Shown: positions 43,878 through 52,254, counted from the stretch's first letter. The stretch is DNA of 64,000 nt from Brevibacillus fortis (GCF_003013395.1 NZ_PXZM01000012.1:62001-126000), one strand, 5' to 3'. Made by a program: numbers and translations. The notes: generated by a model from the letters alone, not told the origin.

Positions 43878-45263
43878 ATGAGCGTACAGCGTTATGCCCA
43901 CCCGTATATTCCGAATTCTGCACCTGAAGTCAAAGAGAAAATGCTTGCTGAAATCGGATTTGCCAGCATCGAGGATATCTTTGCCGATATTCCCGGGGAG
44001 CTGCGCCTAAAAGAAAAAATGAACATCCCGAAAGCGCTGACCGAATACGAGCTGGAGCGCCACGTCAACAAGCTGATGAATAAAAACCAAACCACAAAGG
44101 AGAATATCAGCTTCCTCGGCGCAGGCTGCTGGCCGCATTTTGTTCCGGCTGTCTGTGGTGAAATCAACTCCCGCGCGGAGTTTGTGACGGCGTATGCTGG
44201 AGAGCCTTATGAAGACAAGGGGCGCTTTCAGGCGTTGTTCGAGTACCAAAGCCTCGTAGCAGAGCTGGTCGATATGGACGTCGTGAACGTTCCTACCTTT
44301 GACTGGGCACAGGCTGCTTCTACTGCTCTGCGCATGGCAGCACGCATCACGAAACGTACGGAGCTTCTGATCTCGAAAAACATTCATCCTGACAAGCTCT
44401 TGATCATCAAAAACTATACGTCTCCTGATCTTACCGTCACCTTGATCGATTTCGAGAACGAAACAGGCACGCTCGATCTCAATGATCTAAAAGCAAAGCT
44501 CACCGTAAATACAGCAGCGGTTTACTTCGAAAACCCGACATTCCTCGGCTCCGTGGAAGTTAACGGACAGATGATCGCGGACTTGGCTCATGGAGCCGGT
44601 GCCATTTGCGTTGTCGGCGTCGATCCTATTTCCCTCGGCGTGATGGAATCCCCGGCGAATTACGGCGCGGACATCGTGTGCGGAGATTTGCAGCCGCTTG
44701 GCGTACACATGCATTACGGCGGCGGGCAATCCGGCTTTATCGCGACGCATGACGATCCGACCTTCGTCATGGAATATCCATCTCGCCTGTTCGGAATCGC
44801 TCCGACAGAAGTCGAAGGCGAGTACGGCTTCGGAGACGTCGCGTACGACCGCACCTCTTTTGCCAAACGTGAAAAAGGCAAGGAGTCCGTCGGAACACAA
44901 ACTGCGCTATGGGGTATTACCGCAGGCGTGTATTTGGCGACGATGGGACCTGTAGGCATGGAAGAAGTCGGGCAAGGCATCATGCAGCGCTCTCAATACG
45001 CAGCCAAGCAGCTCGCTGCCATTCCCGGCGTCGAGGCCAAATTCGCTGCTCCTTTCTTCAAGGAGTTCGTGATCGACTTCACGCAAACAGGCAAAACCGT
45101 CAAAGACATCAATGCTGCCCTTCTCGCCAAAGGAATTTTCGGCGGAGTTGACTTGACTGAACACTACCCGGAATTGGGGCAATGTGCGCTCTACTGCGTC
45201 ACGGAGGTTCATACCCAGGAAGATATTGATACGCTCGTTGCCGCTATGAAAAGCATTTTGTAA
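43878..45263 (+). CDS. Glycine decarboxylase subunit 1 (GcvPA)-like protein
   Basis: 461 residues, like GcvPA, the N-terminal half of the P-protein: RYAHPYIPNSAPEVKEKML, FLGAGCWPHFVPAV, TAYAGEPYEDKGRFQALFEYQSLVAELV. In ordinary GcvPA the segment reads FLGAGxYxHxxP, with TPYQPE later; here the aromatic residue is Trp and the motif is TAYAGEP, so the substrate pocket is changed. No GcvT, GcvH or glycine riboswitch is nearby. ATG at 43878 with GGAGG nine bases upstream. Probably half of a decarboxylase for an amino acid other than glycine. Confidence 0.8.
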   Translation: MSVQRYAHPYIPNSAPEVKEKMLAEIGFASIEDIFADIPGELRLKEKMNIPKALTEYELERHVNKLMNKNQTTKENISFLGAGCWPHFVPAVCGEINSRAEFVTAYAGEPYEDKGRFQALFEYQSLVAELVDMDVVNVPTFDWAQAASTALRMAARITKRTELLISKNIHPDKLLIIKNYTSPDLTVTLIDFENETGTLDLNDLKAKLTVNTAAVYFENPTFLGSVEVNGQMIADLAHGAGAICVVGVDPISLGVMESPANYGADIVCGDLQPLGVHMHYGGGQSGFIATHDDPTFVMEYPSRLFGIAPTEVEGEYGFGDVAYDRTSFAKREKGKESVGTQTALWGITAGVYLATMGPVGMEEVGQGIMQRSQYAAKQLAAIPGVEAKFAAPFFKEFVIDFTQTGKTVKDINAALLAKGIFGGVDLTEHYPELGQCALYCVTEVHTQEDIDTLVAAMKSIL

Positions 45264-45285
45264 AAACGAAAAAGGAGGCCCCCCC

Positions 45286-46875
45286 ATGAAAACATCCGAA
45301 GGAACAATTGACAAAATGAAACGGATTCCAAGAGACCATAAGGTACGCCGCTTCCACCAAGCGAAGTGGGATGAGCCTGTCATTTTCGAGTTGAGCCAGC
45401 CTGGTGAGCGTGGCGTCGAGGTACCACCTGTCGAACCACAAATCGTGGAGACCGTAGGCGATTGTCTCTCCCAGCTGCCAGACAGCCTCCGCCGGAAAAA
45501 ACGCCCGAATCTGCCTGAGATCAGCCAGTACCGCGTCATCCGTCATTACTCCCGCATTTCGCAGGAGGTTCTGGGGTCGGATTTCAACGTAGAGATTGGG
45601 CAAGGCACCTGCACAATGAAATACTCCCCGAAAATCAATGAACGCTTCGTGCGCTCACCAAAAATGGCGGAGCTGCATCCGCTGCAAGACGAATCAACTG
45701 TCCAAGGGATGCTGGAGATGACGTATCAGCTCGATCTGTACTTGCGCGAGATTTCGGGAATGGACAAATTCTCGTTCCAGCCGGGCAGCGGCACACAGGC
45801 GTTGTTTACCCAAGCCTCCATCGTGCGCAAATACCACGAATCTCGCGGAGAAGGTGAGCAACGCAACGAGTTTATTACCACCCATTTTTCCCACCCGTCC
45901 CAAGCAGCAACCGCCGCAGTCAAAGGCTTCAAAATCATATATGTACCTGCCGACGAAAACGGCTACCCCGATCTGGAAGCACTAAAGGAACTCGTATCGG
46001 AGCGAACTGCTGCCTTTGCAGTAGCGAATCCAGAGGATACAGGCATTTACAACTCCCGCATCAAGGAGTTCACAGACGTCGTCCACGCAGCAGGCGGGCT
46101 ATGCTGCTACGACCAAGCGAACGCCAACGGCTTGCTCGGCATTACCCGCGCGCTGGAAGCAGGCTTTGACATGTGCTTCTTCAACCTGCACAAAACCTTC
46201 TCTGTCCCACACGCTTGCGGCGGACCTGCAACAGGTGCCATCGGTGTCACTGCCGAGCTTGCGCCATTCCTGCCAGGTCCGATCGTAGACTTCGACGGAG
46301 AGCGTTACTTCTATAAGCGTGATTTGAAAAACAGCATCGGGAAAGTCCGCAGCTTTTACGGCGTACCACCTGCGGTCCTGCGCTCCTACGCTTGGGTCCG
46401 TGCGCTTGGTGCTGACGGCTTGAAGGAAGTTGCCGAAATCGCTTGCCTCAACAACAACTATCTCTATCACAAAATCCTGCAAATTCGCGGTGCGAGCGCG
46501 CCCTATATCCAGGGCCGACGTCTGGAGCAGGTTCGCTATAGCTGGCAGCAGCTAAAAGAAGACACGGGCGTCACCACGTACGATGTTCAGCGCCGCATGG
46601 TCGACTTTGCCCACCATTACTGGACCAGTCACCACCCGTACGTCGTGCCGGAGCCGTTTACGCTGGAACCGACGGAGTCCTACTCCATGGCAGAGCTCGA
46701 CGAATACATCGCAGCACTGACCCATATTTCGCAGGAAGCCTATGAGAATCCGGAGATCGTAAAAACAGCGCCGCACAATAGTACAGGTCACCGTGTCCTA
46801 GAATCCGTGCTCGATGATCCTGATCAATGGTGCATCACTTGGAGAGCTTATTTGAAAAAGACGGCACAAGAATAA
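45286..46875 (+). CDS. Glycine decarboxylase subunit 2 (GcvPB)-like protein
   Basis: 529 residues, like GcvPB, the PLP-bearing half of the P-protein. The PLP lysine is in FFNLHKTFSVPHACGGPATG; canonical GcvPB has NLHKTFxxPHGGGGPG, so the glycine-rich loop is altered to ACGGPATG. FQPGSGTQALFTQASIV and NPEDTGIYNSRIKEF are equivalents of the GAQGE and NPNTLG regions. It forms the active site with the upstream subunit. AAAGGAGG before the ATG. Reaction unknown; decarboxylation or aldol-type chemistry on an amino acid is plausible. Confidence 0.82.
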   Translation: MKTSEGTIDKMKRIPRDHKVRRFHQAKWDEPVIFELSQPGERGVEVPPVEPQIVETVGDCLSQLPDSLRRKKRPNLPEISQYRVIRHYSRISQEVLGSDFNVEIGQGTCTMKYSPKINERFVRSPKMAELHPLQDESTVQGMLEMTYQLDLYLREISGMDKFSFQPGSGTQALFTQASIVRKYHESRGEGEQRNEFITTHFSHPSQAATAAVKGFKIIYVPADENGYPDLEALKELVSERTAAFAVANPEDTGIYNSRIKEFTDVVHAAGGLCCYDQANANGLLGITRALEAGFDMCFFNLHKTFSVPHACGGPATGAIGVTAELAPFLPGPIVDFDGERYFYKRDLKNSIGKVRSFYGVPPAVLRSYAWVRALGADGLKEVAEIACLNNNYLYHKILQIRGASAPYIQGRRLEQVRYSWQQLKEDTGVTTYDVQRRMVDFAHHYWTSHHPYVVPEPFTLEPTESYSMAELDEYIAALTHISQEAYENPEIVKTAPHNSTGHRVLESVLDDPDQWCITWRAYLKKTAQE

Positions 46876-46883
46876 AAAGAAAG

Positions 46884-46924
46884 AAACGCCAGCACAGAAT
46901 GAGACAAGTGCTGGCGTTCTTTTC
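46884..46924. terminator. Bidirectional terminator
   Basis: GAACGCCAGCAC-type arms (AACGCCAGCAC and GTGCTGGCGTT) form an 11-bp stem, with T-rich tracts on both strands, between converging genes. Confidence 0.9.
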
Positions 46925-46940
46925 GTTGGGGAAGTTTCTT

Positions 46941-47594
46941 TTAGAACTGATTCGGGAACTGCTTGATGATGCCTGCTGTCAGCACATCAGCCATTGCGAT
47001 AATATGCTCCTCGCCTTTATCAAACGCAGCAATGTCTGCATCCCAGTCCTTTTTCAACCTCGCCTGAAGATTATCGGAGAGCAGCTTCAAATGCGTATAC
47101 ATCATCTCTTTTAGATCTTTTTCGGGCCAATTAGGGTTCGCACTGCTTAAAAACTTGGCGATATCATCTGCATTCCGAAACCACTCCTTGTTGAGCTTTT
47201 CAACAGTTGCCTGATCGCCTTTCTTAGCTGCGTCGATGATTTTGCCAGCGATCACAATATGCTCGGTTAACAGCTCAGCCAGCTTTTTGCCTGCTTCCTC
47301 CCCATAATATGGTTTGATTGCATTTCCGATATCCACCTGGTTTTGCAAAAGCCGTGCCAATACCTTTTCTTGATCTTCCAGCCCTGCTAATGCACTGATC
47401 AGATAGCCTCTTGTCCATATCATATGGTCGACCCAGAGCTTCCTCATATCCCCCTGCAATTTGACTTCTTTCGGCTTTATGCATTCCTGTTGCTGGCCGT
47501 TTCTTTGTGCTTCCTTGGCTACAGCCATCACCGGTACACCAAACAAAGCTAGGCAAATCATCAACAGTGTTGCTTTCCTGAGTAGTGGAGTCAT
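46941..47594 (-). CDS. Exported all-helical protein of unknown function
   Basis: 217 residues. Signal peptide about 1-26 (LLMICLALFGVPVMAVAKEA). The mature part is helical with WVDHMIWTRGYLISALAGL, LLQNQVDIGNAIKPYYGEEAG, LTEHIVIAGKIIDAAKKGD and LNKEWFRNADDIAKFLSSANP. The spaced H and W residues in the helices are conserved-looking and could hold a metal or heme-like ligand, but that is a guess. Related proteins are common in Bacillales and are sometimes mislabelled acetylglutamate kinase. Confidence 0.8.
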   Translation of the reverse strand: MTPLLRKATLLMICLALFGVPVMAVAKEAQRNGQQQECIKPKEVKLQGDMRKLWVDHMIWTRGYLISALAGLEDQEKVLARLLQNQVDIGNAIKPYYGEEAGKKLAELLTEHIVIAGKIIDAAKKGDQATVEKLNKEWFRNADDIAKFLSSANPNWPEKDLKEMMYTHLKLLSDNLQARLKKDWDADIAAFDKGEEHIIAMADVLTAGIIKQFPNQF

Positions 47595-47687
47595 TTATTC
47601 CTTCTCCTTTTCTGATATGTAATGAATCCCGCTGTTATTTTAAGCAAATTTGGCTTTTTCATGCGTTCAACACATTAGCCCTGCAAA

Positions 47688-47729
47688 TTGACACCTGCCA
47701 AAAGCATCCTTATAGTTGTCATTATCAAC
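47688..47729 (+). promoter_or_regulatory. marR promoter with overlapping operator
   Basis: TTGACA (47688-47693), 17-base spacer, TATAGT (47711-47716). GTTGTCATTATCAAC (47715-47729) overlaps the -10 and resembles the perfect palindrome in front of the efflux gene. Confidence 0.85.
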
Positions 47730-47764
47730 AGTTGCTCTGACTACCGAACGTAGGAGGTTTTGCA

Positions 47765-48190
47765 ATGAAATTGGATGAGTATATCGGCGTCATCGTGAAA
47801 CGAACGGATTTAAAACTGAACAACTATTATCAAAAAGTATGCAATCCGTATAACATCACCATCGATCAGTGGATGATTTTTGTCGTGCTATGGGAAGAAG
47901 AAGGTCTGACCCAGAACGAGTTGGCAGAACGCACCTATAAGGATAAAACGAATATCGCGCGGATGCTCTTTCTCATGGAAGAAAGAGGGTTCATTCATCG
48001 CGAAACAGATAAAAAGGATCGCCGCTCCCTTCGTGTCTATCTGACGGAAAAAGGGCGCCTTTTAAAAGACGAAGTCCTTCCTCCCTCGATTGAAGCGTAC
48101 GAGAAAACCATTGCAGGATTGACCGAAGAAGAAGTGAACCAATTTCGCAGAACACTCAATATCATTTATGAGAACGTGAAAAACTTTTGA
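47765..48190 (+). CDS. MarR-family transcriptional regulator
   Basis: 141 residues. Winged helix with WMIFVVLWEEEGLTQNELAERTYKDKTNIARMLFLMEERGFIHRETDKKDRR wing signature DKKDRRSLRVYLTEKG. It likely represses itself and the MFS gene through GTTGTTATAACAAC-type sites and is released by a small toxic ligand. AGGAGG upstream of the ATG. Confidence 0.93.
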   Translation: MKLDEYIGVIVKRTDLKLNNYYQKVCNPYNITIDQWMIFVVLWEEEGLTQNELAERTYKDKTNIARMLFLMEERGFIHRETDKKDRRSLRVYLTEKGRLLKDEVLPPSIEAYEKTIAGLTEEEVNQFRRTLNIIYENVKNF

Positions 48191-48202
48191 AAACAAAACA
48201 TA

Positions 48203-48246
48203 TTGCAAGCTGTCATTTTTTGTATATAATTAGTTGTTATAACAAC
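48203..48246 (+). promoter_or_regulatory. MFS promoter with MarR operator
   Basis: TTGCAA (48203-48208), 16-base spacer, TATAAT (48225-48230), then GTTGTTATAACAAC (48233-48246), a perfect 14-bp palindrome over the start site. A further half site TATAACAAC follows near 48253-48261. Confidence 0.88.
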
Positions 48247-48295
48247 AGTTTTTATAACAACTTTCAAGACAAGATATATACAAAAAGGAGTGAAA

Positions 48296-49690
48296 ATGAT
48301 GAGCACAGAAGGCATATGGAGCACGCATTACCGAGCTTTGACGATCGGTATTATTCTGGTGGTGACTGCTACAGCATTTGAAGGCTTGGCTGTCACGACA
48401 ATCGCCCCCGGTCTTTCTCGAGAGCTACAGGGCGAGGATCTATATGGCTGGGTATTCAGCGCCTATTTGTTGGCTCAGCTGATTGGAACCGTGGTCACAG
48501 GTCAATTCGTCGATAGAAAAGGACCTGCCCAGCCTTTTATTGTCACTATCGTGCTCTTTGCTATTGGCATTGTAGTGGCTGCAATCGCGCCAGATATGCT
48601 TACTTTACTGCTTGGGCGAGTGTTGCAAGGATTCGGAGCCGGTGCCTTGGTCAATTGCGTGTATACCATGATCACGTTGCGTTACCCCGATTCCCTGCGC
48701 CCTCAAATTCTTGCTGTCTTCTCCAGCGCTTATATCCTTCCAGGCCTGTTTGGACCATATGTCGCAGGGATCATTGCTGAACAGTTGTCGTGGAGATATG
48801 TCTTCTGGTTGATCCTTCCCTTTATTTTTCTGTCTGCACTCTTAACCACCCCCTCATTCCGAGGCTTACAACCGCCAAAAGCAAGCGTGGCGAACAATCG
48901 TAGTCTTCTTCTGCCTTTTTTCTTGGCCGTAGGGACTGGTGCCTTGCTCTTTGGACTCGGCAAAATTCCCTCCATCTACGGTTTCCTGCTATCCATCGCG
49001 GGTTTGCTCACCCTCAGTGTCCCATTATATAAGCTGATGCCTAAAGGAACGCTCCTTGCACGCTCAGGCTTACCTGCTGTCATCGCATCTCGGGGTCTTT
49101 TTGTCGCTGCCTATTACGGCACACAAACGTATCTCGTCCTTGGACTCACTTCAATTTTAGGATTAACTGCCGACAAAGCTGGTTTAGCTGTTGCCTCTGC
49201 CGCAATTAGTTGGTCACTGGCAGCCAATGTACAGGCAAAACTGGACAAAAGAGACCAAGGAGCAGGTCGAAAAAAACGAATTATCACAGGTCTCGCCATT
49301 ATGCTCATCGGAGTCGCTGGCACCGTACCGCTGACACTCATTCAACAAGACCTTTTCGGAATCGTGCTCGCGATTTTCAGCCAGATCATCATGGGTTTCG
49401 GAATCGGTTTGGCTCACCCGACAAGTGGCGCCATTGCGTTTTCTCTTGCAAAACCTGGTGAAGAAGGAAAAGTATCTGCTGAAATATCGATCGCTGATAC
49501 GTTCACGCCCGCGATTGTCATTGGGGTGGGAGGAGCCATTGTATCTGTGATGACTGCATTTGAGTTCTCACTTTCCGTTGGCATTACCGTTTCCCTACTC
49601 CTTCAGACGTTCATCGTCATACTGGGGTTGGTATCTGCTGCTCGACTGGCGACAGGTTCAGTACCTTTTCAAGAAAAAAGGACACCTTGA
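48296..49690 (+). CDS. MFS multidrug efflux transporter
   Basis: About 464 residues with 12-14 membrane helices. Motif A variant GQFVDRKGPAQPF after helix 2, motif B LLGRVLQGFGAGAL, motif C-like SAYILPGLFGPYVAG in helix 5, which marks drug/proton antiporters. Controlled by the adjacent MarR protein. Possible starts are ATG 48296 or 48299 after AAAAGGAG. Its stop codon lies inside the left 38-nt direct repeat of the accessory island. Confidence 0.9.
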   Translation: MMSTEGIWSTHYRALTIGIILVVTATAFEGLAVTTIAPGLSRELQGEDLYGWVFSAYLLAQLIGTVVTGQFVDRKGPAQPFIVTIVLFAIGIVVAAIAPDMLTLLLGRVLQGFGAGALVNCVYTMITLRYPDSLRPQILAVFSSAYILPGLFGPYVAGIIAEQLSWRYVFWLILPFIFLSALLTTPSFRGLQPPKASVANNRSLLLPFFLAVGTGALLFGLGKIPSIYGFLLSIAGLLTLSVPLYKLMPKGTLLARSGLPAVIASRGLFVAAYYGTQTYLVLGLTSILGLTADKAGLAVASAAISWSLAANVQAKLDKRDQGAGRKKRIITGLAIMLIGVAGTVPLTLIQQDLFGIVLAIFSQIIMGFGIGLAHPTSGAIAFSLAKPGEEGKVSAEISIADTFTPAIVIGVGGAIVSVMTAFEFSLSVGITVSLLLQTFIVILGLVSAARLATGSVPFQEKRTP

Positions 49691-49720
49691 GTGAAGGTAT
49701 CCTGTACTCGTGTAGAGAGG
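49683..49720 (+). repeat. Left 38-nt direct repeat of accessory island
   Basis: Shares 34 of 38 bases with 53850-53887, including an uninterrupted GAAGGTATCCTGTACTCGTG. It covers the MFS stop codon and part of a weak hairpin that may end the MFS transcript. Confidence 0.8.
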
Positions 49721-49750
49721 GTAGGTATGCCTCCTGTGCTTATTTTTCAG

Positions 49751-49905
49751 GGGGCATGTCTTTCTTTTTTGGTCTGGATATATACTGTTCTCCGACTCCT
49801 ATCAACTGCTCCAAGATAGGAACCGCTTTTGCCAAAGTCCGTTAACGAGTATTCCACCTTAGGCGGTACGGTCGGGTACACATGTCGTACTGTCTTTTCA
49901 AATCA
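49751..49905 (-). pseudogene. Frameshifted C-terminal remnant of an HxlR-family regulator
   Basis: Read on the minus strand, TVRHVYPTVPPKVEYSLTDFGK is the unmistakable C-terminal signature of HxlR winged-helix regulators. An extra A in a run of four breaks the frame right after it; correcting that gives A-V-P-I-L-E-Q-L and a lysine-rich tail. A stop lies just upstream and no N-terminal part exists, so this is a fragment joined to unrelated sequence near 49905. Confidence 0.8.
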
Positions 49906-50201
49906 TTTACAACTTCTATATAAATTAGCCTTCCTTCTGAATCATATTCACAGCGAAAGTTCCTATGAAAGGATGTTCTAGGATTAAACCATTTTTCCTT
50001 ATATTGCTGAATGTATTGTTGCACTTCTTCTTCGCGCATATTTAGTTTAATTTCACCGACAGAACACCCTTCATTTATTACTAAATTATCCAAGCTATTC
50101 ACCTGCCAAACTTTAGTATTACTTCGGGGGCACCTCACGAAACGGAAATAATCGTACGAACGTAATAGATTGTCATCGATCAATTCTCCTCGTTCTGTCA
50201 A
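49842..50201 (-). pseudogene. Truncated immunity-like small protein fused to HxlR debris
   Basis: A 119-codon frame. Residues about 45-100 (CSVGEIKLNMREEEVQQYIQ, then RCEYDSEGRLIYIEVV) resemble a family of small proteins with a G-x-I-K-x-G-M-x-x-E-E-V motif and an F/Y-x-Y-D-x-x-G-x-L-x-x-I-E-V strand, common near polymorphic toxins. The last dozen residues are antiparallel-frame HxlR sequence, so the C-terminus is lost. No ATG with a ribosome site; TTG is the only start. Probably a decayed gene. Confidence 0.5.
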
Positions 50202-50430
50202 CGCCTGTATCGCTCACTTCAAGTACTGTATTCCAGAGAACAATGGCTGCTACTACCCAGGGTACCGCCAATATGAAAAACTCGAGTTCCTTAGCGTACA
50301 GGAAATCGAGCTTTTTATTACATCCAAGTCAGCATAGGTTTGATGATATTTGGTTGGCGATACCCCCAAAAGAATACATGCGGGGTGTGGCCACGTTTGC
50401 AACATGAAGTACAAATCGTAATAAGCGATT
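50202..50430. other. Gap with gene debris
   Basis: No complete gene. Short frames on both strands (minus: a hydrophobic LAVPWVVAAIVLW segment; plus: a YYPGYRQYEKLEFLS segment) look like protein fragments but have no starts or ribosome sites and were not identified. Confidence 0.4.
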
Positions 50431-50964
50431 TTATTGCTTCCGATTATCTTCAGGAAGTAACGAATATTCTAAACCCATAAAACTAGCTACAGAGAGCTTT
50501 TCTTCGTTTATGACCTGAAATCGGTAATTAGCTGGAGACAATAGCGCCTGGTTATCAGCATCTGTCAAATTTTCTTTTAGCTTTAGCTGTTGCGAAATCG
50601 TATACCGACTCTCTTTACTGTTTAACTCAATTTGAACGAGTGAAGGAGTCTCAGCAAGCAAATTTTTAATGGTCTCGTTACCCGGCATATCTGCAAACGA
50701 AAAGTAAATGGGTTTTTCCGTATGCATCATTTTTTCTCTCAAATCGTCCGAAATTAAGATTCGTAACGTGAGTTCTGCCGAATTACCGTTTTTTGTTATT
50801 TGAAGCACGGATGTTTTCAAATTCTCCCCTGTAATTTCTTCGAAATAATCGTAGACGCTTACATATGACTTCTCTTTAGGGACTGTTCCTGATGAACTAC
50901 CCTCGCTACAACCACTAAGAAGAACTATGAACAGAAGGAGAAGCATATGGAGAGGTCGGATCAT
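50431..50964 (-). CDS. Small lipoprotein of unknown function
   Basis: 177 residues. Lipobox VLLSGC after a short hydrophobic signal, a Ser/Gly linker, then a mixed alpha/beta domain (YVSVYDYFEEITGEN, LTLRILISDDLREKM). The start ATG overlaps the stop of the upstream secreted-protein gene by four bases, so the two are translated together. More AT-rich than flanking core genes. Could be a chaperone, receptor or self-protection partner of the secreted protein; no family recognised. Confidence 0.75.
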   Translation of the reverse strand: MIRPLHMLLLLFIVLLSGCSEGSSSGTVPKEKSYVSVYDYFEEITGENLKTSVLQITKNGNSAELTLRILISDDLREKMMHTEKPIYFSFADMPGNETIKNLLAETPSLVQIELNSKESRYTISQQLKLKENLTDADNQALLSPANYRFQVINEEKLSVASFMGLEYSLLPEDNRKQ

Positions 50965-51590
50965 AGATCTTTTGATTTTTTACTAGAATACTCTTTGTAC
51001 GAGTATTTGACGTTAACGTAGTTAGAATCTACTACTCTGCCTTGAAAATATTCGTTTAAGCTTCCAGTTGTTTTTACGGCTTTTGATCCGTATTCAACAG
51101 TTGTAATCGTACGCTTTGGTATGACCCAACTGTGGGTTGTTTCTATAATGTCTTCTTCTCCAAATGAAACTTCTGCATTAATCCCAACTTTCCCCTCTAT
51201 TATCCTCCAATTGACTTTCGTCTCAGCCTCCACACCTATTTTTCCAGTCAGAAAGGTTTTTCTTGTAACCTTTCTTGAAAAGGAATCATTTTCGTTACTA
51301 TCATTTTCAATATCAGCTTCATAAGATTTTGATTTGTATAGGTCCTTCTTAGACATTTCATACACTTTGCCAGTCATATCATTGCCTAAGGGACCAATCT
51401 TAGATGAATCACTCTTTGTAAGGGCATCTGTAAAATCATACTCTACTGGGTTCTCATATACACGTTCAACGATTTTTAGGTTACCTATTTTAATAGTCTC
51501 ACCTTGAGATACTGCGAGTGCAGAACCAGCTCCAGATACAACTAAACTGCTAAGTAAGAGAGTTGCGAAAGAAAGTTTCTTAATATTCAT
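50961..51590 (-). CDS. Secreted beta-rich protein, possibly aerolysin/ETX-MTX2-like
   Basis: 209 residues. Signal peptide about 1-27 (LSSLVVSGAGSALA). The mature part is polar and beta-rich, with long Ser/Thr/Lys strands around KVGINAEVSFGEEDIIET and then THSWVIPKRTITTVEYGSKA, a spacing that recalls the amphipathic hairpin and I-P-x-x-T strand of ETX/MTX2-type pore formers. It is shorter than usual for that family, so the assignment is tentative. Paired with a lipoprotein. Ribosome site AGGAGG. Confidence 0.7.
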   Translation of the reverse strand: MNIKKLSFATLLLSSLVVSGAGSALAVSQGETIKIGNLKIVERVYENPVEYDFTDALTKSDSSKIGPLGNDMTGKVYEMSKKDLYKSKSYEADIENDSNENDSFSRKVTRKTFLTGKIGVEAETKVNWRIIEGKVGINAEVSFGEEDIIETTHSWVIPKRTITTVEYGSKAVKTTGSLNEYFQGRVVDSNYVNVKYSYKEYSSKKSKDL

Positions 51591-51705
51591 TTTTTATCCT
51601 CCTGTATATTATCAGAAACTTTAAACACAAAATGATTATAATATATATTTCCAATTAAGGGTGTGATTACTTTGATTCAAATAAAACCTTATTTTCTTTT
51701 TTTTC

Positions 51706-51882
51706 TTATTTTTGCATCATTTTTGATTGGATTACCAGGATGTACTGATCTAATTGCTGACTTAATTCCACGACTTCATCATCCAACAAATCATTCTTCT
51801 CCAAAAACAATTGCACCAGTTGTTCCCGTAATTGTTCCACAATGTTTTTCAGATGGTCTAAATCGTAATAAGTTCCTCCTTC
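51706..51882 (-). CDS. Spo0E-like aspartyl-phosphate phosphatase
   Basis: The C-terminal about 55 codons encode an acidic two-helix protein: IVEQLREQLVQLFLEKNDLL, then VVELSQQLDQYILVIQ. L-S-x-x-L-D-x-x-I is the Spo0E-family signature, where the SQELD-type motif dephosphorylates Spo0A~P. The start is unresolved: a good AAGGAGG lies at about 51876-51882 but no in-frame ATG/GTG/TTG follows at normal spacing; CTG 51852 or GTG 51840 are the nearest. It may use a non-standard start or be slightly decayed. Confidence 0.65.
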   Translation of the reverse strand, partial: EGGTYYDLDHLKNIVEQLREQLVQLFLEKNDLLDDEVVELSQQLDQYILVIQSKMMQK

Positions 51883-51939
51883 CCGATCTAAAGGTAGCGT
51901 GGTACATTTACTTATAGGAGCTGTAACTGCTCCTCCTGC

Positions 51940-51982
51940 GGGCGTTCCTTTAACCTGGTGAAGGGGTGGAACGCCCTTTTTA
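51940..51982 (+). terminator. Plus-strand terminator-like hairpin
   Basis: GGGCGTTCC and GGAACGCCC form a perfect 9-bp stem with a 19-base loop, followed by TTTTTAT on the plus strand only. No convincing plus-strand gene precedes it; it may terminate an antisense transcript over the Spo0E-like gene. Confidence 0.6.
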
Positions 51983-52089
51983 TATGCAATAGCTCCTATG
52001 ATTATCACCTTCCTTTTTCTTCCAATAAAGTACATTTATAACTATATACTAGCATTCAGAAAGTTGGTGGTTGACAAAATTTGAATAGT

Positions 52090-52121
52090 AAAAAAAAATC
52101 ATCCTCAAAAGAGGATGATTA
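52090..52121 (-). terminator. Terminator of the HTH-TPR/propeptide cassette
   Basis: AATCATCCTC-TTTT-GAGGATGATT followed by TTTTTTT on the minus strand, just after the propeptide stop. Confidence 0.92.
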
Positions 52122-52131
52122 CCTTCAGTGT

Positions 52132-52254
52132 TTACCCACCAACACCGTGTTCATATTGTATAACGGTTCCTTTAGGGATTGCTGCTTGTCCACTCGTGAC
52201 GCTGCTACACAGTCCCAAAACTAAAGCTATTGATAGCAAAATCGACCGCTTCAT
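52132..52254 (-). CDS. Exported signalling propeptide (Phr/Pap-like)
   Basis: 40 residues: MKRS, a hydrophobic signal core (ILLSIALVLGLCSSV), a likely cleavage region at SGQAA, and a 15-residue mature tail ending in YEHGVGG. The ATG has GGAGGGGG upstream and lies 50 bases inside the 3' end of the HTH-TPR regulator gene, in another frame. This overlap and the small exported product are the standard arrangement of RRNPP peptide genes. After export and trimming a C-terminal oligopeptide would be re-imported by Opp and bind the TPR domain. Confidence 0.8.
   Translation of the reverse strand: MKRSILLSIALVLGLCSSVTSGQAAIPKGTVIQYEHGVGG

Noticed and set aside
51663..51917. Plus-strand lipoprotein-like frame
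   Set aside because: It lies opposite the Spo0E signature, has a weak start, and its later residues look like antisense of the helical protein.
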